Shown one piece after another: positions 10,838 to 23,861 of a DNA stretch of 64,000 nt; position 1 is the stretch's first letter, and each line of letters starts with the position of its first letter. Under the pieces are notes generated by a model. The model had not been told where the DNA came from. It saw only the letters and a program-made list of their open reading frames with translations, and searched no databases. The DNA lies in assembly GCF_014839805.1 (NCBI RefSeq), contig NC_051131.1:2282913-2346912 (forward strand), in the 5' to 3' direction. The translations under genes and the position numbers were made by a program. The DNA is from Manduca sexta (lineage: Eukaryota > Arthropoda > Insecta > Lepidoptera > Sphingidae).

Positions 10838-12131
10838 CCGCCTTATTACAAAAAGATAGGTTAGTACTGGGTTTAAACCAAGACTAAAAAGTCTAGGTTT
10901 GTTACGGTATTAAAGTTAGTACTCGGACTAAAATTCATTCTTATTACAAATCCAAGACCAACCGAGGATTAACTAGTACCGAAGATGGTCCCTGATTTAA
11001 TAAGTATCCACAGAGTATAAGCCAAAAATTACCGTAATTCATTGATTCATTCACTCCGCGTTTGACGCACCGTTCCTTTTAACACAAGTATGTATAAAAC
11101 GAAGGGCAAAATGTTTAATAAAATGTGATTTAGATAATGATGATGATGCTAAATATATACTATTTTGCTATTTAAATATATCTTAAAGCTGAATAATTTA
11201 AAATGACTTGGTTTTGTTTTAATTCACTGTTGACTTGTTAAGCTAGCGTACAATGGAATGAAGTGTGCGGCGCGCATATTTGAACATTATCAAAATGTTT
11301 ACATTTCGGTTTATTTATGATTTTGATTAATAGCTCTTCAAGTAACATAAAGAAACGTTGTTCTTTTAAAACAATTTAGGCACGGCAACAGCATCATAAG
11401 TGTAATTGTTTTTGTTGTGGAATCACTTACGTTAAGTATATTTTAGTTATACCAATTAAAACTGGAGCAATAAATCAAAACAAACGAGGCGAATATTGGA
11501 CTTTTGAAGAAAAGGTTATTTAAAAGCAATCATCTTGGTTATGGGCAGTGTAATAAATTAAAATGTTATTCAATTAGTACAAATTTCCTTCTTAATCCAA
11601 GAAATACTACGTTAACTTATTTCCAAGTCGGTTTACATATTAGATAATAAATCAACCAAGACGAGTACCAATATGTTAAGATGGAAAGAATGAAAAAAAA
11701 TAACAAATAAGTGAGTAAATTTTGCTGTTTTTGTAATGAATATTTAGTTACCATGACACATGTAAAATGTACCTATATTTGTAAGACTAAACGATTCATT
11801 AACTAACGAAAACTACGGGGTCTATTGAACCGCAGATTTGTTCCTAACATTTTTAAATCTTCTAAATCCATTAAATCAATCAAATTTATTTCCATTTTTT
11901 CTATTTTAGTTTATATTTGGTTCTCTAAACACAATTATAAACTTTAAAATTTGATGTTTCGAGGTTAGTACTGGAGTTAAACTGGGGGTCACGGCGGTTT
12001 AACTTTAGTACCACAAATAGTCCTCGGACTAGCGATAAACTCGGTTTTGTAATACCATTTTTCTTAGTCCATAGTTTAAACCTGGTACTAAACCCGGTAC
12101 TATAGTTAGTCTTCGTTTTGTAATAAGGCGG
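10838..12131. mobile_element. Candidate non-autonomous DNA transposon with 16-bp terminal inverted repeats
   Basis: The ends are perfect inverted repeats, CCGCCTTATTACAAAA at 10838-10853 and its complement at 12116-12131. The trinucleotide AAG flanks both sides (10835-10837 and 12132-12134), as a 3-bp target duplication would. Both subterminal regions (about 150 bp) carry dispersed copies of short words such as GTTAGTACT, GGTTTAAAC and ATTACAAA. The 1.3-kb interior has no coding region, so the element would need a transposase from elsewhere. I cannot assign the superfamily. Confidence 0.5.
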
Positions 12132-12275
12132 AAGATGTTTTTATTATATAGATACGTTGTCCGAGCTCAATACTGGCAAGACGAAAGTAAGGTAATTGCC
12201 CGACATTCAGTTAGTCTACCTCCAACCACTGTCGCCGCTAGTCGGCTTACTAACTTTTGTATTTTTATAAATAAA

Positions 12276-12356
12276 ATGCCTTCCTGTGTTTTTAGACGAT
12301 GTACAAATTTTACTCCAACTGTGAATGAAAAAAAAAACGTTTCATTTCATACGTTA
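12276..12356 (+). CDS. Candidate first exon of a THAP-domain protein or THAP transposase
   Basis: From the ATG at 12276 the 27 codons read MPSCVFRRCTN, then a short variable part, then VSFHTL. This fits the start of a THAP zinc finger: MP-x-C, four residues, C, followed about 14 residues later by the SFH motif. The exon ends at a near-ideal donor, GTAAGTAT at 12357, in phase 0. In THAP genes the next part begins with FP/P and later gives C-x2-H. I could not find that second half nearby. THAP domains occur in host DNA-binding factors and at the N terminus of P-element-type transposases, and either origin is possible. The exon lies 145 bases beyond the element at 10838-12131 and outside its inverted repeats. 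It may be a relic. Confidence 0.4.
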
Positions 12357-12989
12357 GTAAGTATACACTATTTAACTTATTTTTTAACTAATAAATGCAT
12401 TTTATTCGACCGGCATGGCGACAGGGCGGTCGACGCTCGGGTCCATTCGGACATACTCGGGCTCACTCGGCGCGAAACAATGCAAGCCGCTTGGCCTGTG
12501 ACTATAGTAAATACTGCGCTGTTTTTATGTGCTTTTTTTTTAGTGTATGACGCGTCTATTTGTAAAACGTCATTGTGGTAAACAGTTTCATTTAAGTTTG
12601 GAATCACGGACAATCGAGCTAATTTTCCTTTCCATGGTACAGATAGGTCACGGCTCAGAACAATAACAAGTTATGGGCTTAGCGACACATCACAATATAC
12701 AAGGTCATTTTGACATTGCATTACTAAATGGACTAACTATATACTTATTTTCTTGAAAGTAACACTTTACAACAACTTACTCTAACTGTAGAGGTGAAGT
12801 AAAAAAGTTTAAGTTTCGAAGAAAAGAAATAGCAGTAAAAATATTGTAATTTACACGTAAAATAACGTAATTGGCAAATGTAATTTAACATAATGAATTG
12901 CAAATGAACATAACTTAATGAAGACAAAACACCAAATTCCGTCCTCATCACCTCGGAGGATGGTAATACATTAATTACACTTTGTTTCT
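12357..12989. other. Unassigned DNA, partly GC-rich
   Basis: Bases 12410-12500 are GC-rich. A pyrimidine run ending in AG at 12542 resembles an acceptor, but the sequence after it gives no THAP continuation in any frame. No gene is claimed. Confidence 0.45.
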
Positions 12990-13205
12990 ATCGCTACTGT
13001 TACCACGTACTACAAAACTGTGGAACCAATTGCACCCAGCAGCATTTCAGATACAACCTGGCGACTCAAAAAATTTGCATATTTCCTGCTAAAAGGCCGG
13101 CAACGCATCTCTATGCCCCCTGGTATTGCAGTGTTAATGGGCGATGGTGATCACTTACGATGGTAAGTGGTCACCAGGTGAACCGTATGCTCGTTTACCC
13201 CCGAT
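12990..13205 (+). mobile_element. LINE 3' end (Jockey/CR1-like group), decayed
   Basis: The stretch holds the usual lepidopteran LINE ending: GTGGAACCAATTGC, AAAGGCCGGCAACGCATCT, GATGGTAAGTGGTCACCAGG and GTGAACCGTATGCTCGTTTA. The first part is a remnant of the reverse transcriptase C terminus and the rest is 3' untranslated. The body of the LINE is absent (5' truncated). Confidence 0.6.
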
Positions 13206-13436
13206 ATCATAAAAAACGTCCACATGGTAATATAACTCTTACAGTCAGAAAAACACACACTCACACATCATATTTGCATAAAAAATCAGAATAATCAAAT
13301 CGGAATTTTCGATGAAAATATTCGTTAACAGGTGATATTTGGCATAATGATTGATTTAATTTATTAACGCAATGTCAAAATGCTCAGGGATATAAATCTT
13401 AAGCCTCGAGCAAGTTCAACATATTTTATGACTTAA

Positions 13437-13727
13437 CTAGTTGATCCGACAGACGTCGCCCGTCTTAACTATGAATTTGCAGCGCGGATTCTGTCAATCG
13501 CTGACAGTTATTTTAAACAATTGACAGTTATATAAAATTAATATTTTCGTTTAGTTTTCTTATATTTTCTAATTTTCCGCGGAATTATTTGATTTTTTTT
13601 TTTCATAAGAACCTTCTCCTGACAATTACAAAGACAACAACAAAAAATATAGTGAAATCGGTCCAGCCGTTCACGCGTGATGGCGTGACCAAGGGAAATA
13701 GGGATCCATTTTTATATATATTATAGA
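13437..13727 (-). mobile_element. Short non-autonomous Helitron
   Basis: In element orientation it starts TCTATAATATATATAAAAAT and ends with a small GAC...GTC hairpin and CTAG, followed by T. It shares its length and most of its sequence with 63628-63912, including the words CCCTATTTCCCTTGGTCA and CACGCGTGAACGG. The 5' neighbour base is G rather than the usual A, which may be a mutation. There is no coding capacity. Helitrons of this kind use a Rep/helicase protein supplied elsewhere. Confidence 0.65.
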
Positions 13728-13856
13728 CAAACTGAAAAATTGCTTAGCCAATTGAATATATCTAGGCTTTGTATGTTTTCACAGACTATGCATCAGACAG
13801 TTCTTCGTATTCAGTGTAATTACAAAGTATTTTGAGATTTATATGTGTAATTAAAC

Positions 13857-13860
13857 AAAA
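13857..13860 (-). terminator. Pol III terminator of the tRNA-Ser gene
   Basis: A run of four T on the minus strand begins seven bases after the end of the tRNA, as Pol III termination requires. Confidence 0.7.
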
Positions 13861-13867
13861 TATATCC

Positions 13868-13949
13868 CGCAGCCGGTAGGATTCGAACCTACGCTCCCAG
13901 AGGGAATCTGATTTCGAGTCAGACGCCTTAACCACTCGGCCACGACTGC
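13868..13949 (-). tRNA. tRNA-Ser(CGA)
   Basis: This 82-base cloverleaf decodes UCG. The acceptor arm pairs GCAGTCG with CGGCTGC (one G-T pair), with discriminator G. The D arm contains GTGGCCGAGTGGTTAAGGC. The anticodon stem is TCTGA/TCAGA around the loop CTCGAAA, so the anticodon is CGA. The long variable arm (TCCCTCTGGGA) is the class II form expected of serine tRNAs. The T arm has GGTTCGAATCC. The A and B boxes are intact and a T-run terminator follows. All stems are complete, so this looks like a functional gene and not a SINE head. It has no intron. It stands alone in this window, 140 bases from a small Helitron. Confidence 0.95.
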
Positions 13950-14515
13950 TTCACTGTTGTTATTACAAAATAGTTGCGTTATATCGGAGTATGTGTGAAT
14001 TTCCAAGTGTAGCAATTTTGTCTTTCGAAAATTTGGTTTCTTCTTCTGCATAGTAATGTTACGCATGTGCGTTGAAAACCAGGAGTCACGTTGAATCACG
14101 AACATACTGCAATCATAGCGTAAACAGCAATGTACTGCGTATTGCTAAGTGTTTGTATCAGACAGGGTATACAATTATTATTATTTACAGTTTTGAGATG
14201 TGTATACAGCTTTATATCTGAATATACTCAGTTCCAATTCGCTCCAAGAATTTGTAGCTTAACGTCCAACACAGTAGGTAATTTGGTTGTCTCCGCCACT
14301 TTCAACATCCACTGTCGCCCTTCCTCCCCCACTTTGTGGTCTACAGCTAACAAAGTTGCTCGCGGAGCTCTCGCCACATTGCGACTGCCACCTGTCGGAA
14401 GGGGTCAGAAACGTTCTCAAATTAAATTGTGAGGCGAGGGAGGGCTTGCGGCGTAGATGGACATCATTATTATTTTATTGTTTGGTGATGGACGTGTACG
14501 GTTAGACATGTTACA

Positions 14516-14606
14516 CTGCTCCCCCCGCGCCTAAATCACACCATGAAACGGAACGCACACGGCGAAAAGTAAGTGCCTTGATTGTACGTCTGCCTACCCT
14601 TAAAGT
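14516..14606 (+). mobile_element. SINE family B, 3' fragment
   Basis: The words CACACCATGAAACGGAACGC, GGCGAAAAGTAAGTGCC and TACGTCTGCCTACCCTT match the body of the full copy at 53108-53370. The head is missing. Confidence 0.6.
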
Positions 14607-16651
14607 CTAATCACAATGGGTTATAAGCTGTTTTAGGAATTGAAAATTCTACAAGTTACAAATGAATAATTAAGACGGCTTTTAAAAGACAGAGGCACCT
14701 CTATTCAATTATAAGCCTTCATTTAGTGGACATATCCACAGTGTCCTCGTCTATATGGATGTTCTTCGGTAGAAGGTAAGTCAATAGGTGTTCATCACAT
14801 AAAAAGTAATACCGGAATTTCCCTGACAAGACACTGTCCTGGCTCTACACCACTATACGTATAAAACGCTTACAAGTTGGTTTGAAATGTAAATGTTTTA
14901 AGCACGTGGGAGTTTATGAATATGATTTGTGCTAACGAGAACATTTATGAGGAATGTATGAGGCGTTGATGAATGTGGTGAATTACGAATTTTTAGCAAT
15001 AAGAAATACTGGTAATCACTTCATTGTTGTGGTAATGTTGGGCTGTGAATACTGAGGCACTGTATTTGATGTCTAAAAATGACTTATTTGCGTGATTTAT
15101 TCATGAGAATAATAAATACAAATTATTCTGATCAATAAAACACTACGATATTTTTATTGCTCATTATCATTTTATATAGTGGTAAATATATCTACGGCCC
15201 TTGGTCTTATTAAATCTCTACCTATTGGTTCGGGTACACAGGGTTAATTTTTTTTTTATTTTGCACTTCACAAACTATAAAATATTGTAAATAGGCGGAT
15301 TTAATGCTGTAAGCTTTCTCTCCCAGTCAATCTCAGGGTGTTGCAGAGATAAACAAGGTAGGTGCATCAAAAAAATCTGTTGCGGTAAACAAATACAATA
15401 ATAAATATATATAATAACATATTAAATAACGGAACCCTCTTCACCCCTCGCCCTCTGCCACTCAAATTGTTATTATACTAGGTTAAAATAATTGTTCGCG
15501 AAATAAATAATCTCAGTGAAACAATTAGGAAAAAAAATACAATATATACAAAAAATATTAATGAATTGTAAATATATTAAGTGTAGATTTGAAAAATTCA
15601 AATACATAAAATGCATACTATATATACGTATATTTTATTAGCTCAACATCAATGAACCCCACGGCAATCAACACCACATATCCGGATCAGTACACACATC
15701 ACGTTTATTCGTCGGGTTCAATCCCGGAAGTAATGGACCGGTGGGATTAGTGTCGTGTTCCTTGCGATCTGCCGCGGTAATACCTCCTTGAAAAGGTTTC
15801 TAATTAGTCGGTGCAGGTGAGACCGGAAATTACCTTCTTTCTTAGATTACGTATCTTTTTAAATGGTTTATATTACAGTTTGATTTTTAATGCAAAATAT
15901 AACCATAAAGTTTGAGGTACGTAATGTCAGAATACTTCGTAATTTAAGTTTTGGAGTAGATTTAACATTAATATCATATCATAAACTAGATTTTGCTTAC
16001 AGTTTCGTACGCTTTATAGGCTTTTTCCGAAAAATATATAACTTTGTAGTTTTCTAAGAAAAAAAGGTGTTTTTATATGCATAAAAGATATTTGTGCCGA
16101 ATTTTATCCAATTCCGTTCAGCAGTTTCAGCGATTGTAGAGACAATGAGAGAGAGAATATGAGAGCATAAACATCCAAATACAAAATATATATTTTTTTT
16201 ATCATTTAGCCTACATTGTTCCAATGTTATAAAGAAAGCTGAAAATGTTTAGATTTAGTACACAGGCTACTTTCTATCCCGATAATTTGCTAATGTAGGA
16301 AATATTTTTAATCTGTTTTTTTAAGTATATAGCGCTGTTGTCGAAGAGATAATGTTATGGATGGAATTTTGACGCTGGGGAAGACGCAGGGAACATCTTT
16401 AAAAAAATAAATAAAAAAAAACCATTTTAATATCTCGAATGGTTTACCTATAAACCGTAACCCCATGTTTATATAATGATGTTGAAAAACTGTATCGTTT
16501 ATCCGGTACATGGCAACTCCTGACCAGTCAATGTGCGTTCGCTCGGAAACTGCAGATAAAACCGTTGCGTTCAAACAAATGCTCCCGCATAGAATAAACA
16601 AGTGTATCGCTATAGCATATTATCACCTGATAGCTTTATTGGTGTGTCATC
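14607..16651. other. Unassigned AT-rich DNA
   Basis: No gene is seen. Bases 16060-16190 carry weak resemblance to common repeat phrases (CCGTTCAGCAGTTTCAGCG, AACATCCAAATACAAA), too decayed to classify. Confidence 0.5.
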
Positions 16652-16715
16652 TATTTGTAGTGCTTGACTGTGAATCGTGAGATGTACTGTTCGATTCTCA
16701 AGTCAGGAAATTGAA
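16652..16715 (+). repeat. Possible SINE head fragment
   Basis: GTAGTGCTTGACTGTGAATC followed by GTTCGATTCTCAAGTCAGG looks like A-box and B-box remnants of a tRNA-derived SINE, with an A run after it. It is short and partly decayed. Confidence 0.35.
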
Positions 16716-19700
16716 AAAAAATGTGAGATTTTTGATTTAATGAAAGTCATATCCCAAACTTACGAAAAAATCTTTTATAAAATAAGCACTGCACTGTTTG
16801 TCATTTTAGAATAACTGGCTATAGTGAATTTCAAAGCAGAACACAACGCCCGCATATTGTTTGACGGCATCAAAGTTATAAGTGTATCTGTACGGTCAGA
16901 CGCACTTTAACACCCGAAAGGATTGCTTTATCCATTTACCTGTCATGCTATAAAATAAAGGTAATCGTAATCTCATACCTTAACAGCGTAAAGCACTTAA
17001 TTATAAACGAGATCAATGTATGAACCCCGGCTGTTTCGGCGGTCGACCTGAAATCGGATCGTAATTACCATCATAAAATGAACCAAATTGCCTATAAAAT
17101 ATGACGCCCCATCCCAGTGAGGGCTCCTGGGACCCCAGGGTAGGTAATGGAGACTATTTTGAGTTATTAAACGAGACTTCCGAAAGCACTCTTTCATTAC
17201 GATTTCGCTTTTGCCAATTTACAACCGTCTGTAAGATATTCTGCCAATGAACCGTTCACAATGGAATGTATTATGTTTCGTATGCTTTGATTTCGCTCAA
17301 TATATTGCAAGAGACGAATTTATCACAAAAGTATTTTTTTTTCAAAGCGTTTTTTGTAAAATTAATATTAGAATAAATAAAATATGAACAGAATTTACTA
17401 TTATTCAAGAGCGAAATTGCCGTGAGTTGAGTACCATCTACTTTATAATTGGCAGCTTTCAATTGCGTTGTTATAATTCTAAAGGTATTGTGAATAAGTA
17501 TTAAGCTGCCAACTTAAATAAGGGGACGGGGTTTGATGATGGAGAATTTATCTTCTCGGAAAACTCACTGATCGCAAAAATAAATCAATCAATCACTTTT
17601 CTAGACATGTCACCGTAGGCTATAGCCATTGTTAGCTATGTTACATATAAACATACACCAAAGATTGGATATGGTTGATTAAGTTTGTAAGATTTGATAA
17701 TCAGTTTGACATTTGTCTGACGCGAGGTATAATACCTTTGGAAGTAAACTTTAAATAGTTATTACATTCTTATACTACCTGTACTATAATCGGAGACAAA
17801 GGCAATGAAGTCCTACGAAGAGAGCAAAAATAATCGCTACGTAGTCATGATGAATATTTAGAATATTTTACCGCCATGATGGCCCAATTTAAGTAGGACA
17901 TGTGGTATCTTTTCAACAGAAACGATATTGAAAAGCTTTTCCCCTGTTTTCTATATTTACTTTTTGCCTCAAATGCATTCGGCAGGGTTAGTTTTTCCTC
18001 TTTATTTTATTCTTTATTTACTGATCTCGGACGGAAGCAATTAAATCTCATCCTTACTGCGCGTACATGAAAAGCATCGCAACAGGCACCAATTGAGGGA
18101 GGCGCTTATTCTCGGGGGATTTCCTTGGAGCTTGTATTGGAAACAAAATATATTTTTGTATTAAAATGTTCTTAAGAATGGTTATAAAATGATAATATTA
18201 TGTACTAATATATTTTGTAATTTTATTAATCTGGAGAAATTATTTGACGCTATAATTTTTATTAATACGTAGGGAGACTAACCGATAAATATTTGGAATA
18301 AATATGTAATGAAGAGATCTGTATTTTGAAACAATTAATAATAAGGGTCACGTGACTCCCTGCCAAGATTTACATCATCTATGTGGATGTCAACTATGAC
18401 TTTAGTTTCTGGTGACTCTGATGGCTGTAACTACGGCGTTGTCCTACATGGGCCCCTCTTTAGTAACCCCAGTCCATCCCTGGGACTGGACACTAACACG
18501 TTTACAGAGCAGCGGCGGTCAGCTTTGATGGTCACGTAACTAAATCACGCGGCGTATTATGGCAGCAGTGGGGTCCGCTGATTGGCTATCAGCCGGGACT
18601 AAACACAAATTTAATTCCACTGCACTGGTAATGGAATGAAAAAGTGTGAGTTAGGAACTAGCGGGTAAACGATTTTTCACCTGTCTAGATAGCGACTATC
18701 TGCCATCCAATAAACTATCCCAATAGTTTGTTTTCGATCCATCGTAAAAATGGACCAACAGAACAAAGTTTTTTGACATGTTTCCAAATGACGTATTTTG
18801 ATTGGTTTATTCTCGGGATCATATAAAGATTGAAAACGGCCGCATGTTGAGAAAATGTTGTATTAGTGATAAGAAATGTTTCAGTCAGTTAATGCCAATG
18901 TAGGCAACCTGTCATTGGAATCCAAGTGTTCTAGTCTCAGAACAAGTGCTTGACATTGTTCTGAGGTTCTAGTATGAGTCGCTGACAGTGTTTTTACCTA
19001 TTTTACTCGTAACTGTCAGTTGAAAACGTAGCCTTTGGACATTGTATTTGAGAACAGGATTTATCGAACTCTACTAAAATTACTGACCGAACAAAACGCT
19101 ACGTAAAAGATGTCACAGTATTTTTTAGCAAATGCTAACTCCTGGTCCGAAGCAGCTCATACTAAAGCTGGACTTTACCACTTACTAAATAACATTGTAT
19201 ACTGCATCCTGGATGACCTAATTTCCTCCACACGGTACTCATAAACAAACCGGACAAGCTTGTCTATAAACCCAACACCACACTACGTGTTTGTGTTCAT
19301 AAATTCATATTCCATTTGGTGGCAAGTGATCGTAAAGATGTCCGCGTTGGGTTATGGTGCATTAAAATGCTCTGGAGCTCACCCCAGGGTTTACTGCCGC
19401 CAATAATACAGACTTTATTGGTTCGAGTTGAGTTAAGACCACAAACAATAGACAAGTGCTATAAGAAATGCGGACAATATCCAGTGCATAAGTTTTTCTT
19501 TGGAATACGTCATCATCGCTATAAGATTTCTAAGATTATAACTGGTCAATGTCTTTGGTTAAAGCCTTTATTTCTAAGAGATGTAAGTAGAGTATCTAGA
19601 GTTCGCTAAGTTTCCGTGTAGTTGTAGGATTGCATCCGAGATGTACTTTATACTCGACTGCATAACAACTTATGAAGATATCGTTCCAGGATGAATAAAT

Positions 19701-22261
19701 TAAAATTTCACTTATAGTTAAATGTCTAAGATGAAAGCGCCTGTCAAAAGATGAAACGTTACTAGATTTTCTTCAACGTCTCCACGTCTTATCTCATGAG
19801 AACGTACAAGGTCTTCATGAAAGTAGATTCTCTTAAGCCTTCCCCGTAGGGACATGTGTGATGTTATGAATAAAATAAATCAATGTAATACAAACAGCCT
19901 ACAAAATGAATCTTTTCCTGGAGAAAACTCCATTAGGAAAACGTCAATTTAACCGCTTTTCACTTGTCAAAAACTTTGACACATTATTAAATGAAAAAAA
20001 TCGCTCGCAGGACCCGTCAATTTGAAATGGCATTTAAACGTACATTTTTCAATTACCATAATAGGAAAATCCGTTAAAAGGAAAATAGGAAAGAAAACAG
20101 GGCGCCGAAAGGAGAAGCAATTTATATACTTACAGTCTTAGAACCTTGTGAGTCGATAATATGGCGCAGTGCTATGTAATTTTTTATAACACGAAGTATT
20201 TGTTATTGTTAATAATATATTTTAATGAGCATTCGTTTGTCGTTAGGTAAAAAATAAATTACTACTTATATAGTGATATAAAAAAAGGATTTTAGGTTTT
20301 CTTAATGCAATCTTTGTAGTTAACAACATTAAGACCGCGTTGCTACTAGCAGTTGAAATGCAAACTCGTTCCAGATCTAATTATATGACAACAGGAACAC
20401 AATTGGAGTTTCGGGCTGCGGAGGCGAGACGTTGAGGAATAACGGTGCTCTGTACCTCTTTATAAAACAATACATTACGTGAAGTGAAACCAGAAATTCG
20501 CGTCAGGTTTCTATATAACTAGATAAGCAAGTCAATCGACCGATAGTAAGTGGCTGCCCATAACCAGCTGACAGTACCTACCAACAATCAAATTTTATTT
20601 TATTTGGATCTGGTTGGCAATGGACTGCGCTGGTAAATCTGAGACATAAGACGTTTTTGTTATAATGACCAGTATTACACTGGTTAGTATATTTAATGAG
20701 CCACAAATCAACATTTCAGATCACTTTTACTATTGTATACCCGAGACTGGGAATGTAATAGTCAGCTCTAATTTGTAATTTTATAATTTGAATCCTTAGA
20801 TGGTTACCTAGTTTCTACGTATTTGCATTTATGTAACTTTAGCTGCACCGTTCAATTGTCCAAGGAGGCAAGCTACGTGTCTAATAGCCGTTTTATACCA
20901 GAGCTTTGTAATACGCAGGTGCAAACACATGTATGAAATACATTCTAACAAAAGAATAAAAGAATGCAAAATGTAGCACACAGGCTGCTTAAACGGTGTC
21001 CTTTTTCAAATATCTTGAAGCCTTTTTAGTTTCACCAAGTTTCAAATCACAACGATTGTAAAAAAGCTTTACTTCAAAAATACACGTCCGACCTTACATA
21101 TCGTTGCTAGGCAGCGGAAATATTGTCTGGCACCACAATGCGCTCATAAAGGCATAATGTCCTGTAATTAAGCTGTAAAATCCAATGCAAATATTACATA
21201 CTTCTGTAGAATTATGCAATACCGTATGAAATAGCATGTACGGACGGCCCGGCCCATTCGTACATAGATAGTGCAGCCCGAGCGACTTGGCGGTGTTGCC
21301 AACGGCATAACTTAAGATAAGCGGCTAATAAACGTCGCGGCAGTGTGTTACTGATCATTTATTATGTTTTGTGCTGCTTTATGTGTTTTTATGGTTTTAA
21401 AAGTACGTTGAACAGGTCGGTTGTTGTGGATTTTTTGTGTTGGAAAAGGTACATCTGATTTGCCGACCATCTTCACTATCTGTGAAATACGATGCGGTTG
21501 TCGCATGGTAAACTTGGTAAATGATTAAAATTGGGCTACTTTTACTCTTCCATGTGCCAATAAGACAATAATATCAGACCGGTTTCTAAATCTTGTTGAG
21601 TATGAACTTTCTATACTACTCTCTTACTATGTCAATATACAACGTGTTAAACAGTTTTAGTAAAAAATAAAATGTTCTTTTTTCGTGGAGTATTGTAATT
21701 TGTCGTGCAAAATAAGTAGCGATTATATTTGAAAAATTCTAAGGTCAAGAAACTGAGTCGTAACTCGTGTGGCTTCTTCTATGGCAAGTACAATAATAAC
21801 ATAAATTGTTATCAAAATAAACTTCATATACCGCGTTGTGACTCCGGAACTTTGTTCCTATGACCGACTATAATGGGTTTTTACGATGTCTACTATTTCT
21901 ATTACCTAGTCGGGAGAAAATAAATGTACCCAGCATTTAAAAAAATACTTCCATTTCCGAACAATATTGTGACATTTGCCAAAACCGCAGCCATTCTAAC
22001 CGCGTCGTGCCAAACGGCCTGCAAACTGAACAAGCATGATACAGGCGTCGAACACCTAACAGCGGAACACAACTCCCAAATTATTGGCCCGTTACCACTT
22101 CAATTTGATTGTTCAAAGCAAACGTGTTGGCTAGCCTTCGAGTAACAGCCGGTTTTGTGTTACTGTTTGCAAATTGTTTATACTAGATTTTCTCACAATA
22201 GAGGTTACGATTTGTCCCTAAATTGCAATAATAAATAGTTACTATCCAAACCTACTAACTC
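16716..22261. other. Unassigned DNA
   Basis: This is AT-rich sequence without recognisable genes. An imperfect inverted repeat lies near 18925-18976 (CTCAGAACAA against TTGTTCTGAG, each beside a CTAG-containing flank). Bases 21240-21320 are GC-rich. The open frame at 19316-19609 contains SSPQGLLPP, faintly like a reverse transcriptase motif, but nothing around it supports a LINE. Confidence 0.5.
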
Positions 22262-22350
22262 TAGCTGAATTTCGACCACGGCGGCCAATCTCAACGGAGA
22301 TCAGCCAGGTACGAAGGATATATTATAGTGCATAAGTGTGTGCATATCTT
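22262..22350 (-). mobile_element. SINE family C, 3' fragment
   Basis: The sequence GAATTTCGACCACGGCGGCC and the following words through CAGCCAGGTACGAAGG are the complement of the 3' end of the SINE at 582-978. It is 5' truncated. Confidence 0.6.
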
Positions 22351-23861
22351 TTGCGTACGTTAACTCTTATAATCAGGTGAGATGAGGTGTTATTTTTAAA
22401 ACTAATATAAATTAATTAGTAGTCTTAAAAGTACTTATTCGACGACGAGTCCAAAAATAGGTTTATAAGTACTTACCTTAATAGGAGCATGAAATCAGAG
22501 CTCAAAGACTGAACGTGTTAATATTTTTGACAAAAAATATTTTTCCGATAAATGTATTTCTGTTAAAAGCAAATATATGTCGTTCCGCGTTATTATTCCC
22601 AGGAATTCAGCCATGCCCCGACATGGGAGCTAATGAACAAACTGATATGAATGGTTGTGTACCTTTATTTATTTACGATACGGGTGACTGGCTTAGCTCC
22701 TGGTCTTCATTACGAGGAAAAATAATTACAAATCTGTTGGTATGGACATTGATTAATTGATGATTTGCTTTATCGTTCAAGCCAATATGTAAGAGTTAAT
22801 TATTAGACATATTTTGATCGATAAATTAAAGATGAGAAGAAACCACGGTCACACCATTGATTTTATTTATTGTTATTCCATTTCGTAGGTGACGAGAAGA
22901 GGACAATACTAAGTAAATTAAAGTTTTTCTTGATTTACTATATATATTGTCTATAAGCACTTGTAGCGCTTACTAAGCGAATGAATTTCCTATTAGTACA
23001 ATTGACAAAAAACAATCGAATGCACGATTGACATATTGAAAACTCGCTAATGGGATTTAACTTAACAAATCGACAGCTAACAAATTGTAGAACTTGGAGC
23101 TTGTATATTTTTGCTATTCCCGCGTTAGGACCATTGATTGAACTGTCTACCTGTAGCAGCTTTGTTTTTTCAATGAAATGACAATTAGTGTGATACAATT
23201 ATTTGAATACTGTAACAATATGATAATACATGTATATAATCACAATAATGCAAATAAATTGAATTTTATTTCAGGTGACCACTTATTTCTCTATCATTGT
23301 ATGCGGTCCTAGTAAGTATTTTTCAGTTTAACATACAGTTTAATATTGATCAAATTCTCAAAACTCAAACATAAACTTGCGATAAAAGAGCACTGAAGTA
23401 TCGTGGGCCGCGTTTCTACTTCCGTCCTCTGAAGCCTATACCTGGCTGTTAAGTGGTAACATAACAAAAGAGCTAAGTGAGATCTTTCAACTTATCGCAT
23501 GATTCAATAATGAAAGCGAGTCGCCTGGGGCGCATCAAATCATTTCATATTTCACGAGCGATAGAAATCCAATATGCCAGGCACAATAAATCTTCTTCAT
23601 AGTTCGCTACATTGACTAGTCATAGATTATACTGAATCAGACTGGTATGTTTGCTGATCCCTAATTATTTTGTTGGGTGTACATTATATCCCATTGATTT
23701 TTAATTAAAAAACTGTGATAGCCAATAATTAAATTATTATGCACTACGTTTTTTTTTCTACGTCCCTGCCCAGCACCACCAATGTATTTTTAAGAACAAC
23801 ATTTTATTATATTCATTTTTATAAATATATTTTTTCAGTCAAAATAAAGGATACTTTTGTT
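22351..23861. other. Unassigned AT-rich DNA
   Basis: No gene, RNA or repeat can be supported. Confidence 0.5.

Noticed and set aside
12135..12581. 148-codon frame containing the THAP-like start
   Set aside because: Only the 27 codons before the GTAAGTAT donor fit a THAP domain. The upstream and downstream parts look non-coding, so the long frame as such is not called.
19316..19609. Open frame with SSPQGLLPP, loosely like a reverse transcriptase motif
   Set aside because: Only one weak motif, with no YxDD or other LINE features near it and no repeat copy in the window.
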